A stretch of 64,000 nt of DNA from Sodalis sp. dw_96 (GTDB lineage Bacteria; Pseudomonadota; Gammaproteobacteria; Enterobacterales; Enterobacteriaceae). The stretch lies in assembly GCF_018449575.1 (NCBI RefSeq), contig NZ_JAAVUT010000006.1:62001-126000 (forward strand). The letters run 5' to 3'. The number at the start of each line of letters is the position of its first letter. Within the stretch, counting starts at the first letter, position 1. The translations under genes were made by a program, and so were the position numbers. Positions 35,934 to 46,210 of this stretch are shown one piece after another. Under the pieces are notes generated by a model that did not search any database, was not told where the DNA came from, and saw only the letters and a list, made by a program, of their open reading frames with translations.

Positions 35934-37178
35934 TTAGTAAAGTATCTCATCTTTATGATCCGAAAATGCCTGGATGATTTTTTTCAATTGCCAAGGTTCA
36001 TTCATGGCGGTAATGGTCATGCGAATACATTCGCTGCCTTTGGGCATGGTGGGGTAAGGGCATGAAGTCACATAAAGCCCATAGTCCGAATAAAGAATTT
36101 TCGAAAAAGTGGTCAGCATTTCGGTATTAGGTATCTTAACCGATACAATGGGGAAATTATTTTGACAGAAGGTTTCAAAACCAAGCTGTGCCAATCCGGC
36201 TAACAATTCTTTGACCATGCCATGAATTTTTAATTTAATGGCATCACCTTCTTGCGCCAGCAGGTCCAGCCCGGCATTAAGCAAGCCAAAGGCAAAGGGA
36301 ATGGGCTGCTGGGAGTAGTCCAATGGTTTTGAGAACGCAAGCAGGGTATTTTTCAATTTTTTCGATACGCCGGCAAACGCCATGGCGCAACCCATATTTT
36401 TGGCGGTACCGGCAATATAAAGAATATTATCATAGGAAAGGTCGAGGAAATTGACGATACCCGACCCGTCTCCATAGGGGTTCTGACTGCTTTGCGTCTT
36501 GCCGAGCATGCCGAAGCCATGGGCATCATCAACAAATAATATAGCATTATATTTATGGGCAAGCGCCTGTATTTCCGCCAATCTGACATAGTTACCGGTA
36601 ATGCTGTAGACGCCATCCAGGCAAATCAACTTATGCCGTGCATGCCGATGGGATTTTAGCAGCGTTTCGAGCTCATCCAGGTCGTCGTGGGGGTAGCTTT
36701 TTAATATAGCGCCTTTATCCCTTGCCAACTGCGCACCGTGGAACATGATGGCATGGGCGGCTTTATCCATTATCACCAGGTCATTTTCCTCCAAAAGCGC
36801 GGGGATAATCCCTATGCTGCCGAGAAACGTGTTGGTGACTATCAGCGCATCTTCGGCCTGGATAAAGCGAGCTAAACGCGCTTCAAGCTCCAGGCATAAG
36901 CCATAGTGCCCCGTCAGCCTTGCCCTGCCGGTATGCAAGCCATAGTCTTTTACCGCCTGTATGGCCGACGGCAGCAACTCTTCTTGCCTTTTGTCGAAGC
37001 CGAGATAGTTGCCCGAAGCGAAATCAATGATTTCGTGGCCGTTTTTGTCAATGAATACCCGATTTTGAGATTTTGAAATAGTGACATCATATTGTGAGCT
37101 TTCATTCAGCAATTTAAACAAATCTTTCCTGCCGCCGGATTTAATGTTATCACTCATTTCATTTAATAATTCATACAT
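35934..37178 (-). CDS. Alpha-oxoamine synthase family PLP enzyme (KBL/BioF/SPT-like)
   Basis: The 414-residue fold-type I PLP enzyme has NYLGFDKRQE near residue 58, the glycine-rich TGRARLTGHYG, His142 in DKAAHAIMFHG that would stack on PLP, the Asp-x-Ala-His motif FVDDAHGFGMLG (215-226) and a Schiff-base Lys260 in IAGTAKNMG. These are the hallmarks of enzymes that condense an amino acid with an acyl thioester and decarboxylate it to an alpha-aminoketone. First gene of the AT-rich four-gene operon, so it likely makes the scaffold that the GNAT, putative methyltransferase and adenylation enzyme elaborate. It differs enough from KBL and BioF (GTAKNMG instead of GTLGKALG/TFGKGFG) that I would not assign either. 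The start has no clear Shine-Dalgarno. Confidence 0.85.
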   Translation of the reverse strand: MYELLNEMSDNIKSGGRKDLFKLLNESSQYDVTISKSQNRVFIDKNGHEIIDFASGNYLGFDKRQEELLPSAIQAVKDYGLHTGRARLTGHYGLCLELEARLARFIQAEDALIVTNTFLGSIGIIPALLEENDLVIMDKAAHAIMFHGAQLARDKGAILKSYPHDDLDELETLLKSHRHARHKLICLDGVYSITGNYVRLAEIQALAHKYNAILFVDDAHGFGMLGKTQSSQNPYGDGSGIVNFLDLSYDNILYIAGTAKNMGCAMAFAGVSKKLKNTLLAFSKPLDYSQQPIPFAFGLLNAGLDLLAQEGDAIKLKIHGMVKELLAGLAQLGFETFCQNNFPIVSVKIPNTEMLTTFSKILYSDYGLYVTSCPYPTMPKGSECIRMTITAMNEPWQLKKIIQAFSDHKDEILY

Positions 37179-37441
37179 ATAATAGCGCCATTATTATTTT
37201 TGCAATTGTTTTCGATAACGATTCACGTTACCGCCGAACGTAGTTTTATATAATGGCAAAACAAAAATCAAATGCATTTTTAATTTTTTTAAAAAACATT
37301 GTTATTTAACAAATATAGATATTAAGGGATCAATAATTTAGTATTTTTTATTTTTTATATGAAGGAGGCTAAGAATGTAATGGGACATTTTATTACACAG
37401 ACAATGTCGCATCATTGATACTGTCTCTAAATGACATAATT

Positions 37442-38194
37442 TTAGGGTAGTTGTTTAAGCCTGCGGCGGGAACTGACCAGGCACCAGAGCGGGAAAGGCA
37501 GCGTGACCAGCAACAGCAGCCACAATAAGGAATATACCGCATCGATACCGTCGTTTTGCAAATTGATGTAGAGCTTCACCGGTATGCCCTGCGGGAAATA
37601 GGAGAATACCAAGACAATACCGAATTCACCCACTACCCTGACCCAGGCGATGGCCAGGCCGGTGGCTAATCCCTGACGGGCCAGGGGCAAGGTTAAGCGT
37701 ATCAGGATCTGCCATGGCGGCGCGCCGAGGACTTTTGCCGCTTCTTCCACCGTCGTCGGCACACCTTCGAAAGCTACTCGGGCCGACATGACATAATAGG
37801 GCAGTGCGCCGTAGACCTGCGCCAGCACAAAAGCGCCGGCATTGTTGGTCAACGACAGGCCCAGGCGGGCGATGATGCCGCCCAGCGCGCCATAGGGGCC
37901 GTAGACCGATATCAGTAAAATCCCCAATGCCAGGGGCGGTGTCAGCAGGGGTATCAGCACCATTATTTCCACCCAATGGCGCATGAATGACGTGGTGCGC
38001 GCCAGCCAAAGCGCCAGCGGCGTTCCCAAAAGAACGATAAGGGGAATGGAAATACAGCTTAATCCCAGCGACGTGGCGACGGAATCCCAGTCGCCATAAG
38101 CGAGATGGAACCCGTGCCAGGGCGTGACGCCGATAAGCGTGAGAAAGGGCAGCGCCAGCAACAGTAATGCCGGCACCGCAAGCCAGCGGGACAC
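37442..38194 (-). CDS. Molybdate/tungstate-type ABC transporter permease
   Basis: The 250-residue protein has six or so membrane helices and the cytoplasmic EAA loop VPTTVEEAAKVLGAPPWQILIRLTLPLARQGL, as in ModB/WtpB/TupB permeases. ARTTSFMRHWVEIMVLIPLLTPPLALGILL is also typical. It starts 20 bases after the binding-protein gene, so the two are one operon. No ATPase gene follows: the next feature downstream is the start region of the oxoamine synthase operon. A ModC/WtpC-like ATPase must come from elsewhere. Confidence 0.85.
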   Translation of the reverse strand: MSRWLAVPALLLLALPFLTLIGVTPWHGFHLAYGDWDSVATSLGLSCISIPLIVLLGTPLALWLARTTSFMRHWVEIMVLIPLLTPPLALGILLISVYGPYGALGGIIARLGLSLTNNAGAFVLAQVYGALPYYVMSARVAFEGVPTTVEEAAKVLGAPPWQILIRLTLPLARQGLATGLAIAWVRVVGEFGIVLVFSYFPQGIPVKLYINLQNDGIDAVYSLLWLLLLVTLPFPLWCLVSSRRRLKQLP

Positions 38195-38214
38195 TCGCTT
38201 AGGCCGTTGTGCGC

Positions 38215-39150
38215 TTATTGATAAAGCACCCCGCCCTTCGGCTGGCCGTAACCGTTTTTCTTAAGCTCCGCCTGACCGGCCGGGCTTTGCAGAAAAGCGA
38301 TAAACTTGCGTCCAAGGGCGGCGTCGGGTGCGTTCTTCAGCACGGCGGCATAAAATACCAGCGGCTGGGTTTGCAGGGTCTTTTCCTGCCCCTTGGAATC
38401 AGTCACCTTGAAGCTCACTTTGTTATACCAGTCCTTGGCCATGGCGGGGTTGCTGAGATTGATTTGATCGGGCAAGGTGATATAGGGCAGTTTTGACGAT
38501 AGGGTCGCACTCTCATACCCTGAAGCCGCATCCACTTGCCCGGCTTCCATACGGGTCAGCAAACCGCCTTCGGCAAATACCTGCTGCGGATTTTGAATAT
38601 CGCCCAATACCTTGTGGGTTAACCCGGGCTGTTGATAATATTTTTCCGCCAGCAGCATGGTGAAGATAATATTTTGTCCCTGCGGGTCATTGATAGGATC
38701 CGTACGGCCGAATTTCAACCCCGGGGATTCCAAAACTTTCCACCAGGGCGCGGCGCCCGGTTTGGCGTTTTTAATGGCTTCAAAGGCGGGGGCGAATTTG
38801 CTTTTGGGATTATAGGTTATCACCATGCTGGTACTGGCAACCGGCACGGCTTCATCAACCAATCCAGCCTGCTTGAGGATATCCATGGGTCCGGGGGTGA
38901 TGGAAACAAAGACATCCGCCACGACTTTCTTGGATTCCAGCAAGTGCGCCATGCCATACGCGCCCTGTCCCTGTCCTTGATAAACGGCATGCTCATTATT
39001 GGCAAAGGTCGGGCCGAGAAATTTATCCATCACCACGCCCATTGAACCGGCATAGGTGACCCGGATATCCTGCGCCGCCTCTACGGACAGGCTGGATATA
39101 GTACCCAGCGCGCACAGCACCATGGCCGGCAAATATTTTTTCTTTATCAT
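38215..39150 (-). CDS. Periplasmic oxyanion-binding protein (ModA/WtpA-like, molybdate or tungstate)
   Basis: The 311-residue protein has a signal peptide (MIKKKYLPAMVLCALGTISS, cleavage near VEAAQD). It continues with IRVTYAGSMGVVMDKFLGPTF, VADVFVSITPGPMDIL, KFGRTDPINDPQGQNIIFTMLLAE and GQVDAASGYESATLSSKLPYI. The GRTDP and extra-length segments fit the WtpA/ModA class that binds molybdate or tungstate. A ModE-box-like operator lies 11 bases upstream of its ATG, which supports Mo/W as the ligand. The permease gene follows. Mo uptake beside an Fe-only nitrogenase recalls the Rhodobacter capsulatus mod-anfA arrangement. Confidence 0.85.
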   Translation of the reverse strand: MIKKKYLPAMVLCALGTISSLSVEAAQDIRVTYAGSMGVVMDKFLGPTFANNEHAVYQGQGQGAYGMAHLLESKKVVADVFVSITPGPMDILKQAGLVDEAVPVASTSMVITYNPKSKFAPAFEAIKNAKPGAAPWWKVLESPGLKFGRTDPINDPQGQNIIFTMLLAEKYYQQPGLTHKVLGDIQNPQQVFAEGGLLTRMEAGQVDAASGYESATLSSKLPYITLPDQINLSNPAMAKDWYNKVSFKVTDSKGQEKTLQTQPLVFYAAVLKNAPDAALGRKFIAFLQSPAGQAELKKNGYGQPKGGVLYQ

Positions 39151-39160
39151 TTTTGGTTAC

Positions 39161-39184
39161 CGTTATATATAAAATTATATAACA
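39161..39184 (-). promoter_or_regulatory. ModE operator-like palindrome before the oxyanion-binding protein gene
   Basis: CGTTATAT and ATATAACA flank eight bases (24 bp in all), matching the E. coli ModE operator (CGTTATAT, spacer, ATAACG-type arm) in length and both half-sites except the last base. It lies immediately upstream of the ATG at 39150, where bound ModE-molybdate would block transcription. A second ModE-like site precedes anfA. Confidence 0.72.
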
Positions 39185-39384
39185 ATATCGGCTGCTTTAT
39201 TTAAAAAGCAAGCTAAAAAAACTGTCAAATTATTAATGACGCTTCTGAATTATATGAGAGGATAGGGTAGAGAGTAATCAAGAGGAACGGAGCGCAATAA
39301 AGCGAAATTATTTATTTGCCGCCGCGGGGTGAGACCGCCCTCGGTGAAATGTCGTGAGCTTTCTATACCGAACAGAGGTACTAA

Positions 39385-39813
39385 ATGATTACATCAGCCA
39401 GAAATCAGCTTACGGGAACAGTATCCGTCATCACAGCCGGTGCGGTTAATGATGAAATTGAAATTACCCTGCCCAACGGCAAGGCGCTGATCGCCACCAT
39501 TACCCACAGCAGCGTGCAATACCTGGATTTAAAGCAGGGCGGTGAGGCCATCGCTTTTATCAAAGCGCCCTGGGTGATCCTTACCGCCGCCGATACCGGC
39601 CTGCGTTTCTCGGCGCGTAATCAATTCGCCGGCAGGGTGAAGTCTGTCGTCAAAGGGGCGGTTAACAGTGAAGTAACGGTGGAGATCGATCCCACCATGT
39701 CCCTGGTTTCAGTGATAACCAACGAAAGCGTCAACGGAATGAAGCTCAAGGAAGGGGAGGCGGTAACCGCGCTGGTCAAAGCCTCCAGTATCGTTATCGC
39801 CACCCGCGCCTGA
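39385..39813 (+). CDS. Molbindin with two Mop domains (ModG-like)
   Basis: The 142-residue cytoplasmic protein consists of two tandem 65-70-residue TOBE/Mop domains, each opening with SARNQLTGTVSVITAGAVN or SARNQFAGRVKSVVKGAVN and containing VQYLDLKQG/VNGMKLKEG and ending in a strand with IKAPWVIL/VKASSIVI. Di-Mop molbindins such as ModG bind molybdate or tungstate oligomerically and store or buffer it. AGAGGTACTA precedes the ATG. It is transcribed divergently from the binding-protein operon and convergently to modD. Confidence 0.92.
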   Translation: MITSARNQLTGTVSVITAGAVNDEIEITLPNGKALIATITHSSVQYLDLKQGGEAIAFIKAPWVILTAADTGLRFSARNQFAGRVKSVVKGAVNSEVTVEIDPTMSLVSVITNESVNGMKLKEGEAVTALVKASSIVIATRA

Positions 39814-39872
39814 AAACTTCCGCGCCGATGCGGCGGGATTTTCCGTCCGCGCGTGGCCGGCGGTATATTCCG

Positions 39873-40721
39873 TCAACCGGCGGGGGACAAGACAACTTCT
39901 ATATCCGCCGGTTTGGCGTAATAGGGCGTTGAGGTAACCGCCAACGTGATGCCGGTGCGGGCGTAGTCGGCAATATTGTTCCCGTTGATGCCGCCGGCCG
40001 CGGCCAGCCGGCAATGGGGGGCGTGGACGGCGCAGAGGGCCAGCATTTTTTGTACCGAGGCGGGGGTAAATTTATCCAGCTGGATCAGATCCGGCGCGGC
40101 GTGCATGGCCGCTTCGGCCTCTAGTTCATTATCCGCTTCAACCGCAATCAGCCGATCGGGGGCGGCGCCGCGTAAAGTGGCGATGTGCGCTGCCCAATCC
40201 GCCGGGTCGCTACAGAAATGGCGATGGTTGGCAAACAGCAACAGGCTGTCCGCCGTGCCGATCCGGTGCAGGGTGGCGCCGCCGTCCAGTACCGCGCTCA
40301 ATGCCAGGGTCTTGGTGCCGGGAATATTTTTTCGGGTACAGGCTATTTGCATATGCGGGTTGATGGATCGGGCGATGCTTACCATGTCATGGGTGGCCTG
40401 CGCCACGCCGCTGCACCATTCAATAATATTCTGCGCCACTTTCCAGCCTTGATGCAGCCGTTCGGCCGGTCCGGCGGCGGTTAACACGATTTCTCCCGCC
40501 GACGCCTGCCGGCCGTCGATTGCCCTCAGGCCCACATCCAGCGCCAGCCGTTGCAAAAGACGGGCGGCGGCTTCCAGGCCGCTGATTTTACCCGGCTGGC
40601 GACGGCTGAAGGTCATTAAACCCGGCCGGGAGCCGATACCCAGGGCGCGGGTGGTGATATCGCCGTAGCGCACATCCTCCAGCAGCAACGCATCCAATTC
40701 CTGATCCGAAAGATAAATCAT
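39873..40721 (-). CDS. modD: ModD, pyrophosphorylase-like molybdenum-locus protein
   Basis: The 282-residue protein belongs to the nicotinate-nucleotide pyrophosphorylase (NadC) superfamily: LLLEDVRYGDITTRALGI, ERLHQGWKVAQNIIEWCSGVAQAT, CTRKNIPGTKTLALSAVLDGGATLHRIG, EADNELEAEAAMHAAPDLIQLDKF and AAAGGINGNNIADYARTGI. Its setting in a Mo gene group and sequence style (TFSRRQPGKISGLEAA) fit ModD rather than NadC. ModD occurs in modABCD of Rhodobacter capsulatus next to anfA. Its biochemical role is unclear. Start ATG 40721 is preferred to GTG 40724, with GAGGGC upstream. A repeat element lies about 130 bases upstream. Confidence 0.88.
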   Translation of the reverse strand: MIYLSDQELDALLLEDVRYGDITTRALGIGSRPGLMTFSRRQPGKISGLEAAARLLQRLALDVGLRAIDGRQASAGEIVLTAAGPAERLHQGWKVAQNIIEWCSGVAQATHDMVSIARSINPHMQIACTRKNIPGTKTLALSAVLDGGATLHRIGTADSLLLFANHRHFCSDPADWAAHIATLRGAAPDRLIAVEADNELEAEAAMHAAPDLIQLDKFTPASVQKMLALCAVHAPHCRLAAAGGINGNNIADYARTGITLAVTSTPYYAKPADIEVVLSPAG

Positions 40722-40852
40722 CACCTGCCCTCAGTGGTTATGCTCCGGGAACGGCCCGGGGTAAAATGAACCGAACCATCATAATGCCTTTTACCGTGAA
40801 AAATAACGGTGGCGGTTTTTTTACCGAGAGCGGGCATACGAAGAGTAGGCAT

Positions 40853-41051
40853 ATACCCTAAATAATTCGAGTTGCAGGAAGGCGGCAACGCAGCGACAAA
40901 TCTGTCTGGAACAGATTTGAACAGCGCTTGCGCTGGCCCGCAGGGTGAACCTCAGGGAAGAGGTTCATTCATCCCCAGGAGCTTACTCAGGTAAGTGACT
41001 GGGGTGAGCGAGGAAAGCCAACGCACCTGCAAATTGAAGTATGACGGGTAT
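40853..41051. repeat. Dispersed palindrome-ended repeat, long form (199 bp)
   Basis: It has the same ends and body as the 125-bp copy at 7426-7550, but carries 74 additional bases after GCAACGCAGCGA. The extra segment is itself three consecutive hairpins: AAATCTGT/ACAGATTT, CAGCGC-TT-GCGCTG and TGAACCTC/GAGGTTCA. It lies between modD and the nitrogenase regulatory region, just upstream of the first GTAC dyad. Confidence 0.85.
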
Positions 41052-41073
41052 AGACGCTCTCTTCGCCGCATCG

Positions 41074-41087
41074 GTACATTAATGTAC
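41074..41087. promoter_or_regulatory. Upstream activator site 1 for anfH (GTAC-N6-GTAC)
   Basis: Perfect dyad GTAC-ATTAAT-GTAC, the form of site used by VnfA/AnfA-type activators. It is farthest upstream of three, about 300 bases before the expected anfH transcription start. Confidence 0.75.
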
Positions 41088-41103
41088 ATTGTGGGGGATA
41101 TAC

Positions 41104-41117
41104 GTACCCGAATGTAT
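41104..41117. promoter_or_regulatory. Upstream activator site 2 for anfH (one mismatch)
   Basis: GTAC-CCGAAT-GTAT differs from the perfect dyad by one base. It starts exactly 30 bases after site 1, close to three helical turns, so both would face the same side of the DNA. Confidence 0.6.
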
Positions 41118-41177
41118 TTTGTCCGGAAATGAGTTTTTTTATTAAATAAACATCAGAGAACTTTTCTTCGAAAAAAA

Positions 41178-41191
41178 GTACCTGGATGTAC
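41178..41191. promoter_or_regulatory. Upstream activator site 3 for anfH (GTAC-N6-GTAC)
   Basis: Perfect dyad GTAC-CTGGAT-GTAC, starting 74 bases after site 2 (about seven turns) and about 165 bases before the -24 element, a typical distance for activation by DNA looping. Confidence 0.75.
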
Positions 41192-41337
41192 GAAATACCG
41201 AAAATCCCCCAATGAGGTTACAGTTTAGCGTTTAGTGGCTGTCATTGCCGCAAGAATAACAATAACAAATAAACCCTGTTAATACAGACGTTAAAGTCTT
41301 TTTTATGAAAATAGACGGTGTTTTAATGTAGATTTAA

Positions 41338-42258
<921 letters not shown>

Positions 42259-42334
42259 TTCTGACCTTGCCTTAAAGTTAAGGGCCAGGATAACGCTGGC
42301 TGCTTAGTGTATTACCGATAAAATCGGGGATTGA

Positions 42335-43903
<1,569 letters not shown>

Positions 43904-43916
43904 AGAGGACAACACC

Positions 43917-44267
43917 ATGGCAAGCACGCTTGAAAACCAGATTGAACCGCTGGTGGATTACATCATGAAAAATTGCCTCTGGCAGTTCCACTCCCGCGCC
44001 TGGGATCGGGAAAAGCAGAACGAGGGCATTTTATCCATCGCCGAACAGTTGCTGTGCGACGAACCGGTGGAGTTGAGTACCCCGGCCGCACGGTGCTACT
44101 GGGCGGATGCCGTGGTGCTGGTTGATGCCTATAAGACACATTTTTCCTGGTTGGCCGCCATGTCAAAGGCGGACATCAAGCAACTCATCGCGGCACTGCA
44201 TGAGCGGCTGAACTACCTGACGATTACCGGATCGTTGAACAAAGAACTCACCGATCAGCGTTACTAG
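43917..44267 (+). CDS. anfG: AnfG, delta subunit of the FeFe protein
   Basis: The 116-residue protein begins MASTLENQIEPLVDYIMKN at an ATG preceded by GAGGAC, 13 bases after anfD. Motifs QFHSRAWDREKQNEGIL and YWADAVVLVDAYK are those of the delta subunit found only in V- and Fe-only nitrogenases. The subunit binds the alpha chain and is needed for the mature enzyme. An in-frame upstream extension inside anfD is ignored. The size is within the family range (about 115-135). Confidence 0.95.
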   Translation: MASTLENQIEPLVDYIMKNCLWQFHSRAWDREKQNEGILSIAEQLLCDEPVELSTPAARCYWADAVVLVDAYKTHFSWLAAMSKADIKQLIAALHERLNYLTITGSLNKELTDQRY

Positions 44268-44282
44268 ATAGAGGGCAATATC

Positions 44283-45671
44283 ATGTCGTGTGAATTAAAA
44301 GCCAAAGACCGTGCCGGTGTGATCAACCCGATATTCACCTGTCAACCGGCGGGAGCGCAGTATGTCAGCATCGGTATCAAGGATTGTATCGGTATCGTTC
44401 ATGGCGGCCAGGGATGCGTAATGTTTGTGCGCCTGCTGATTTCCCAGCATTTGAAAGAGAGTTTCGAAATCGCTTCCTCCTCGGTGCATGAAGACGGCGC
44501 GGTATTCGGCGCCCTGGATCGCGTTGAGCAGGCAGTCGATGTATTGTTGATGCGTTATCCCCATGTCAAGGTCATTCCCATTATCACCACCTGCTCCACT
44601 GAGGTGATCGGCGATGATGTGGATGGGGTGGTAAGGAAGCTGAACGAGGAATTGTTGCAGGAAAAATTCCCCGGCCGTGAAGTTTATCTGATCCCCATCC
44701 ACACGCCGAGCTTCGTCGGCAGCATGGTGAGCGGTTACGACGTGGCGGTGCGGGATTTTGTGAAATACTTTGCCAAGAAAACCGAACCCAACGGCAAGCT
44801 GAATGTGGTTACCGGCTGGGTGAATCCCGGGGACGTCACGGCGCTGAAACATCTGCTGTCGGAAATGCAGATTGACGCCACCGTGCTGTTTGAAATTGAA
44901 GATTTCGATTCGCCGGTCATGCCCAGCGGGAATACCGTTTCCCACGGCAATACCACCATTGAGGATTTGAGGGGAACGGCCAACGCGCTGGGAACCATCG
45001 CCCTTAATCGCTATGAAGGCCGTAAGGCCGCCGATTGGCTGGCGGAGGAATTCGATATTCCGACGATTATCGGACCCACGCCCATCGGCATCCGTAATAC
45101 GGATACCTTCTTGCAGAACCTGAAAAAACTTACCGGCAAACCGATCCCGGAATCGCTGGTACGGGAACGCGGCATCGCCATCGACGCCCTGACGGATCTG
45201 GTGCATATGTTCCTGGCCGATAAACGCGTTGCGATTTACGGCAATCCGGATTTGGTGATAGGCCTGGCGGAGTTCTGCCTGGATCTGGAAATGAAGCCGG
45301 TATTGGTTCTGCTGGGGGATGATAACGCCCATTACGATACCGATCCCCGCATTACGGCGCTTCAGGAAAAAGTCGATTTCGATATGGAAATCGTGACCAA
45401 CGCGGATCTCTGGGATCTGGAAAAGCGCATCACCCAGGACGGCCTGAAACTTGATCTTATCCTCGGACATTCCAAGGGACGTTTCACCGCCATTGACAAC
45501 CAGATCCCCATGGTGCGGGTGGGTTTCCCCACCTACGATCGGGCAGGATCCTACCGTCATCCGGTGGTGGGTTACGCCGGCGCCATCTGGCTGGCGGAAC
45601 AAATCGCCAACGCGCTGTTTACCGATATGGAATATAAGAAAAACAAGGAATGGTTGTTGAACGTTTGGTAA
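44283..45671 (+). CDS. anfK: AnfK, beta subunit of the FeFe protein
   Basis: The 462-residue protein has beta-chain P-cluster cysteines at 20 (IFTCQPAGAQY), 45 (HGGQGCVMFVR) and 104 (ITTCSTEVIGDD), and the conserved end (ADLWDLEKRI, then HSKGRFTAIDNQIPMVRVGFPTYDRAG). The N-terminus is short as in AnfK/VnfK, lacking the extra 50 residues of NifK. It completes the (AnfDGK)2 component. Sixteen bases separate it from anfG. A 529-codon frame on the opposite strand is a shadow. Confidence 0.97.
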   Translation: MSCELKAKDRAGVINPIFTCQPAGAQYVSIGIKDCIGIVHGGQGCVMFVRLLISQHLKESFEIASSSVHEDGAVFGALDRVEQAVDVLLMRYPHVKVIPIITTCSTEVIGDDVDGVVRKLNEELLQEKFPGREVYLIPIHTPSFVGSMVSGYDVAVRDFVKYFAKKTEPNGKLNVVTGWVNPGDVTALKHLLSEMQIDATVLFEIEDFDSPVMPSGNTVSHGNTTIEDLRGTANALGTIALNRYEGRKAADWLAEEFDIPTIIGPTPIGIRNTDTFLQNLKKLTGKPIPESLVRERGIAIDALTDLVHMFLADKRVAIYGNPDLVIGLAEFCLDLEMKPVLVLLGDDNAHYDTDPRITALQEKVDFDMEIVTNADLWDLEKRITQDGLKLDLILGHSKGRFTAIDNQIPMVRVGFPTYDRAGSYRHPVVGYAGAIWLAEQIANALFTDMEYKKNKEWLLNVW

Positions 45672-45779
45672 GGCGTTGCCCATGATGCCGCAATCCGGCG
45701 GCACCTGGGGCGTTGCGTCCATTGGCTTATTACCGGATGGCGAATCGGTGTCCGGTAACACCTCCCGAGGATAAACCCG

Positions 45780-46199
45780 ATGTCCAAATTGATTTTCGAA
45801 ACCGAACAGAAAAAGTTTACCCGCCTTTCCACGGATGCCCGGGGCTATCACCGCCGCGCGGTGCTGTTTTTCGAACAGGCGCAATCGCCAGGGCTGATAT
45901 TCAACGTGGGGTCCATAGCGGTTGAATGCTACCTTATCGCCTTATGCGCCTATTACGGCAGTATGGCGTTTAATCATAACTATTCCAGCCTGATGGATAC
46001 CGCGGAAGAGGTGATTAACTTCCCGGCGGAATTAAGCCTAAAAATCCGGGCGCTGGACGAAATTTTCGGTATCTGTTCCCTTGATAATTATCATCACGGC
46101 ACGCCCACCGAGACGGATGCCGCAGGGATTGTCGAGATTTGCCAGGCGTTGTCGGTGATGCTGGACGCCTTGGCGGTAAATAAAATCCCTTCTGAATAA
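45780..46199 (+). CDS. Small helical protein in the anf operon (HEPN-like; possibly AnfR equivalent)
   Basis: The 139-residue protein (ATG after CCTCCCGAGGATAAACCCG) is predicted largely helical: YHRRAVLFFEQAQSPGLIFNVGSIAVECYLIALCAYYG, then LDTAEEV-like and LSLKIRALDEIFGI helices. The pattern of a long helix with F-N-V-G-S-I-A-V-E-C followed by a partner helix recalls HEPN-type bundles. It lies 108 bp after anfK and 11 bp before the next gene, in the position where other organisms carry anfO and anfR. I do not recognise it securely. It could be AnfR or an unrelated accessory protein for FeFe-protein maturation. Confidence 0.7.
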   Translation: MSKLIFETEQKKFTRLSTDARGYHRRAVLFFEQAQSPGLIFNVGSIAVECYLIALCAYYGSMAFNHNYSSLMDTAEEVINFPAELSLKIRALDEIFGICSLDNYHHGTPTETDAAGIVEICQALSVMLDALAVNKIPSE

Positions 46200-46210
46200 A
46201 CGAGGATATT

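Noticed and set aside
44295-45884. 529-codon open frame on the minus strand opposite anfK
   Set aside because: Exactly antisense to a fully convincing AnfK. No ribosome site, Gln/His/Arg-rich shadow composition.
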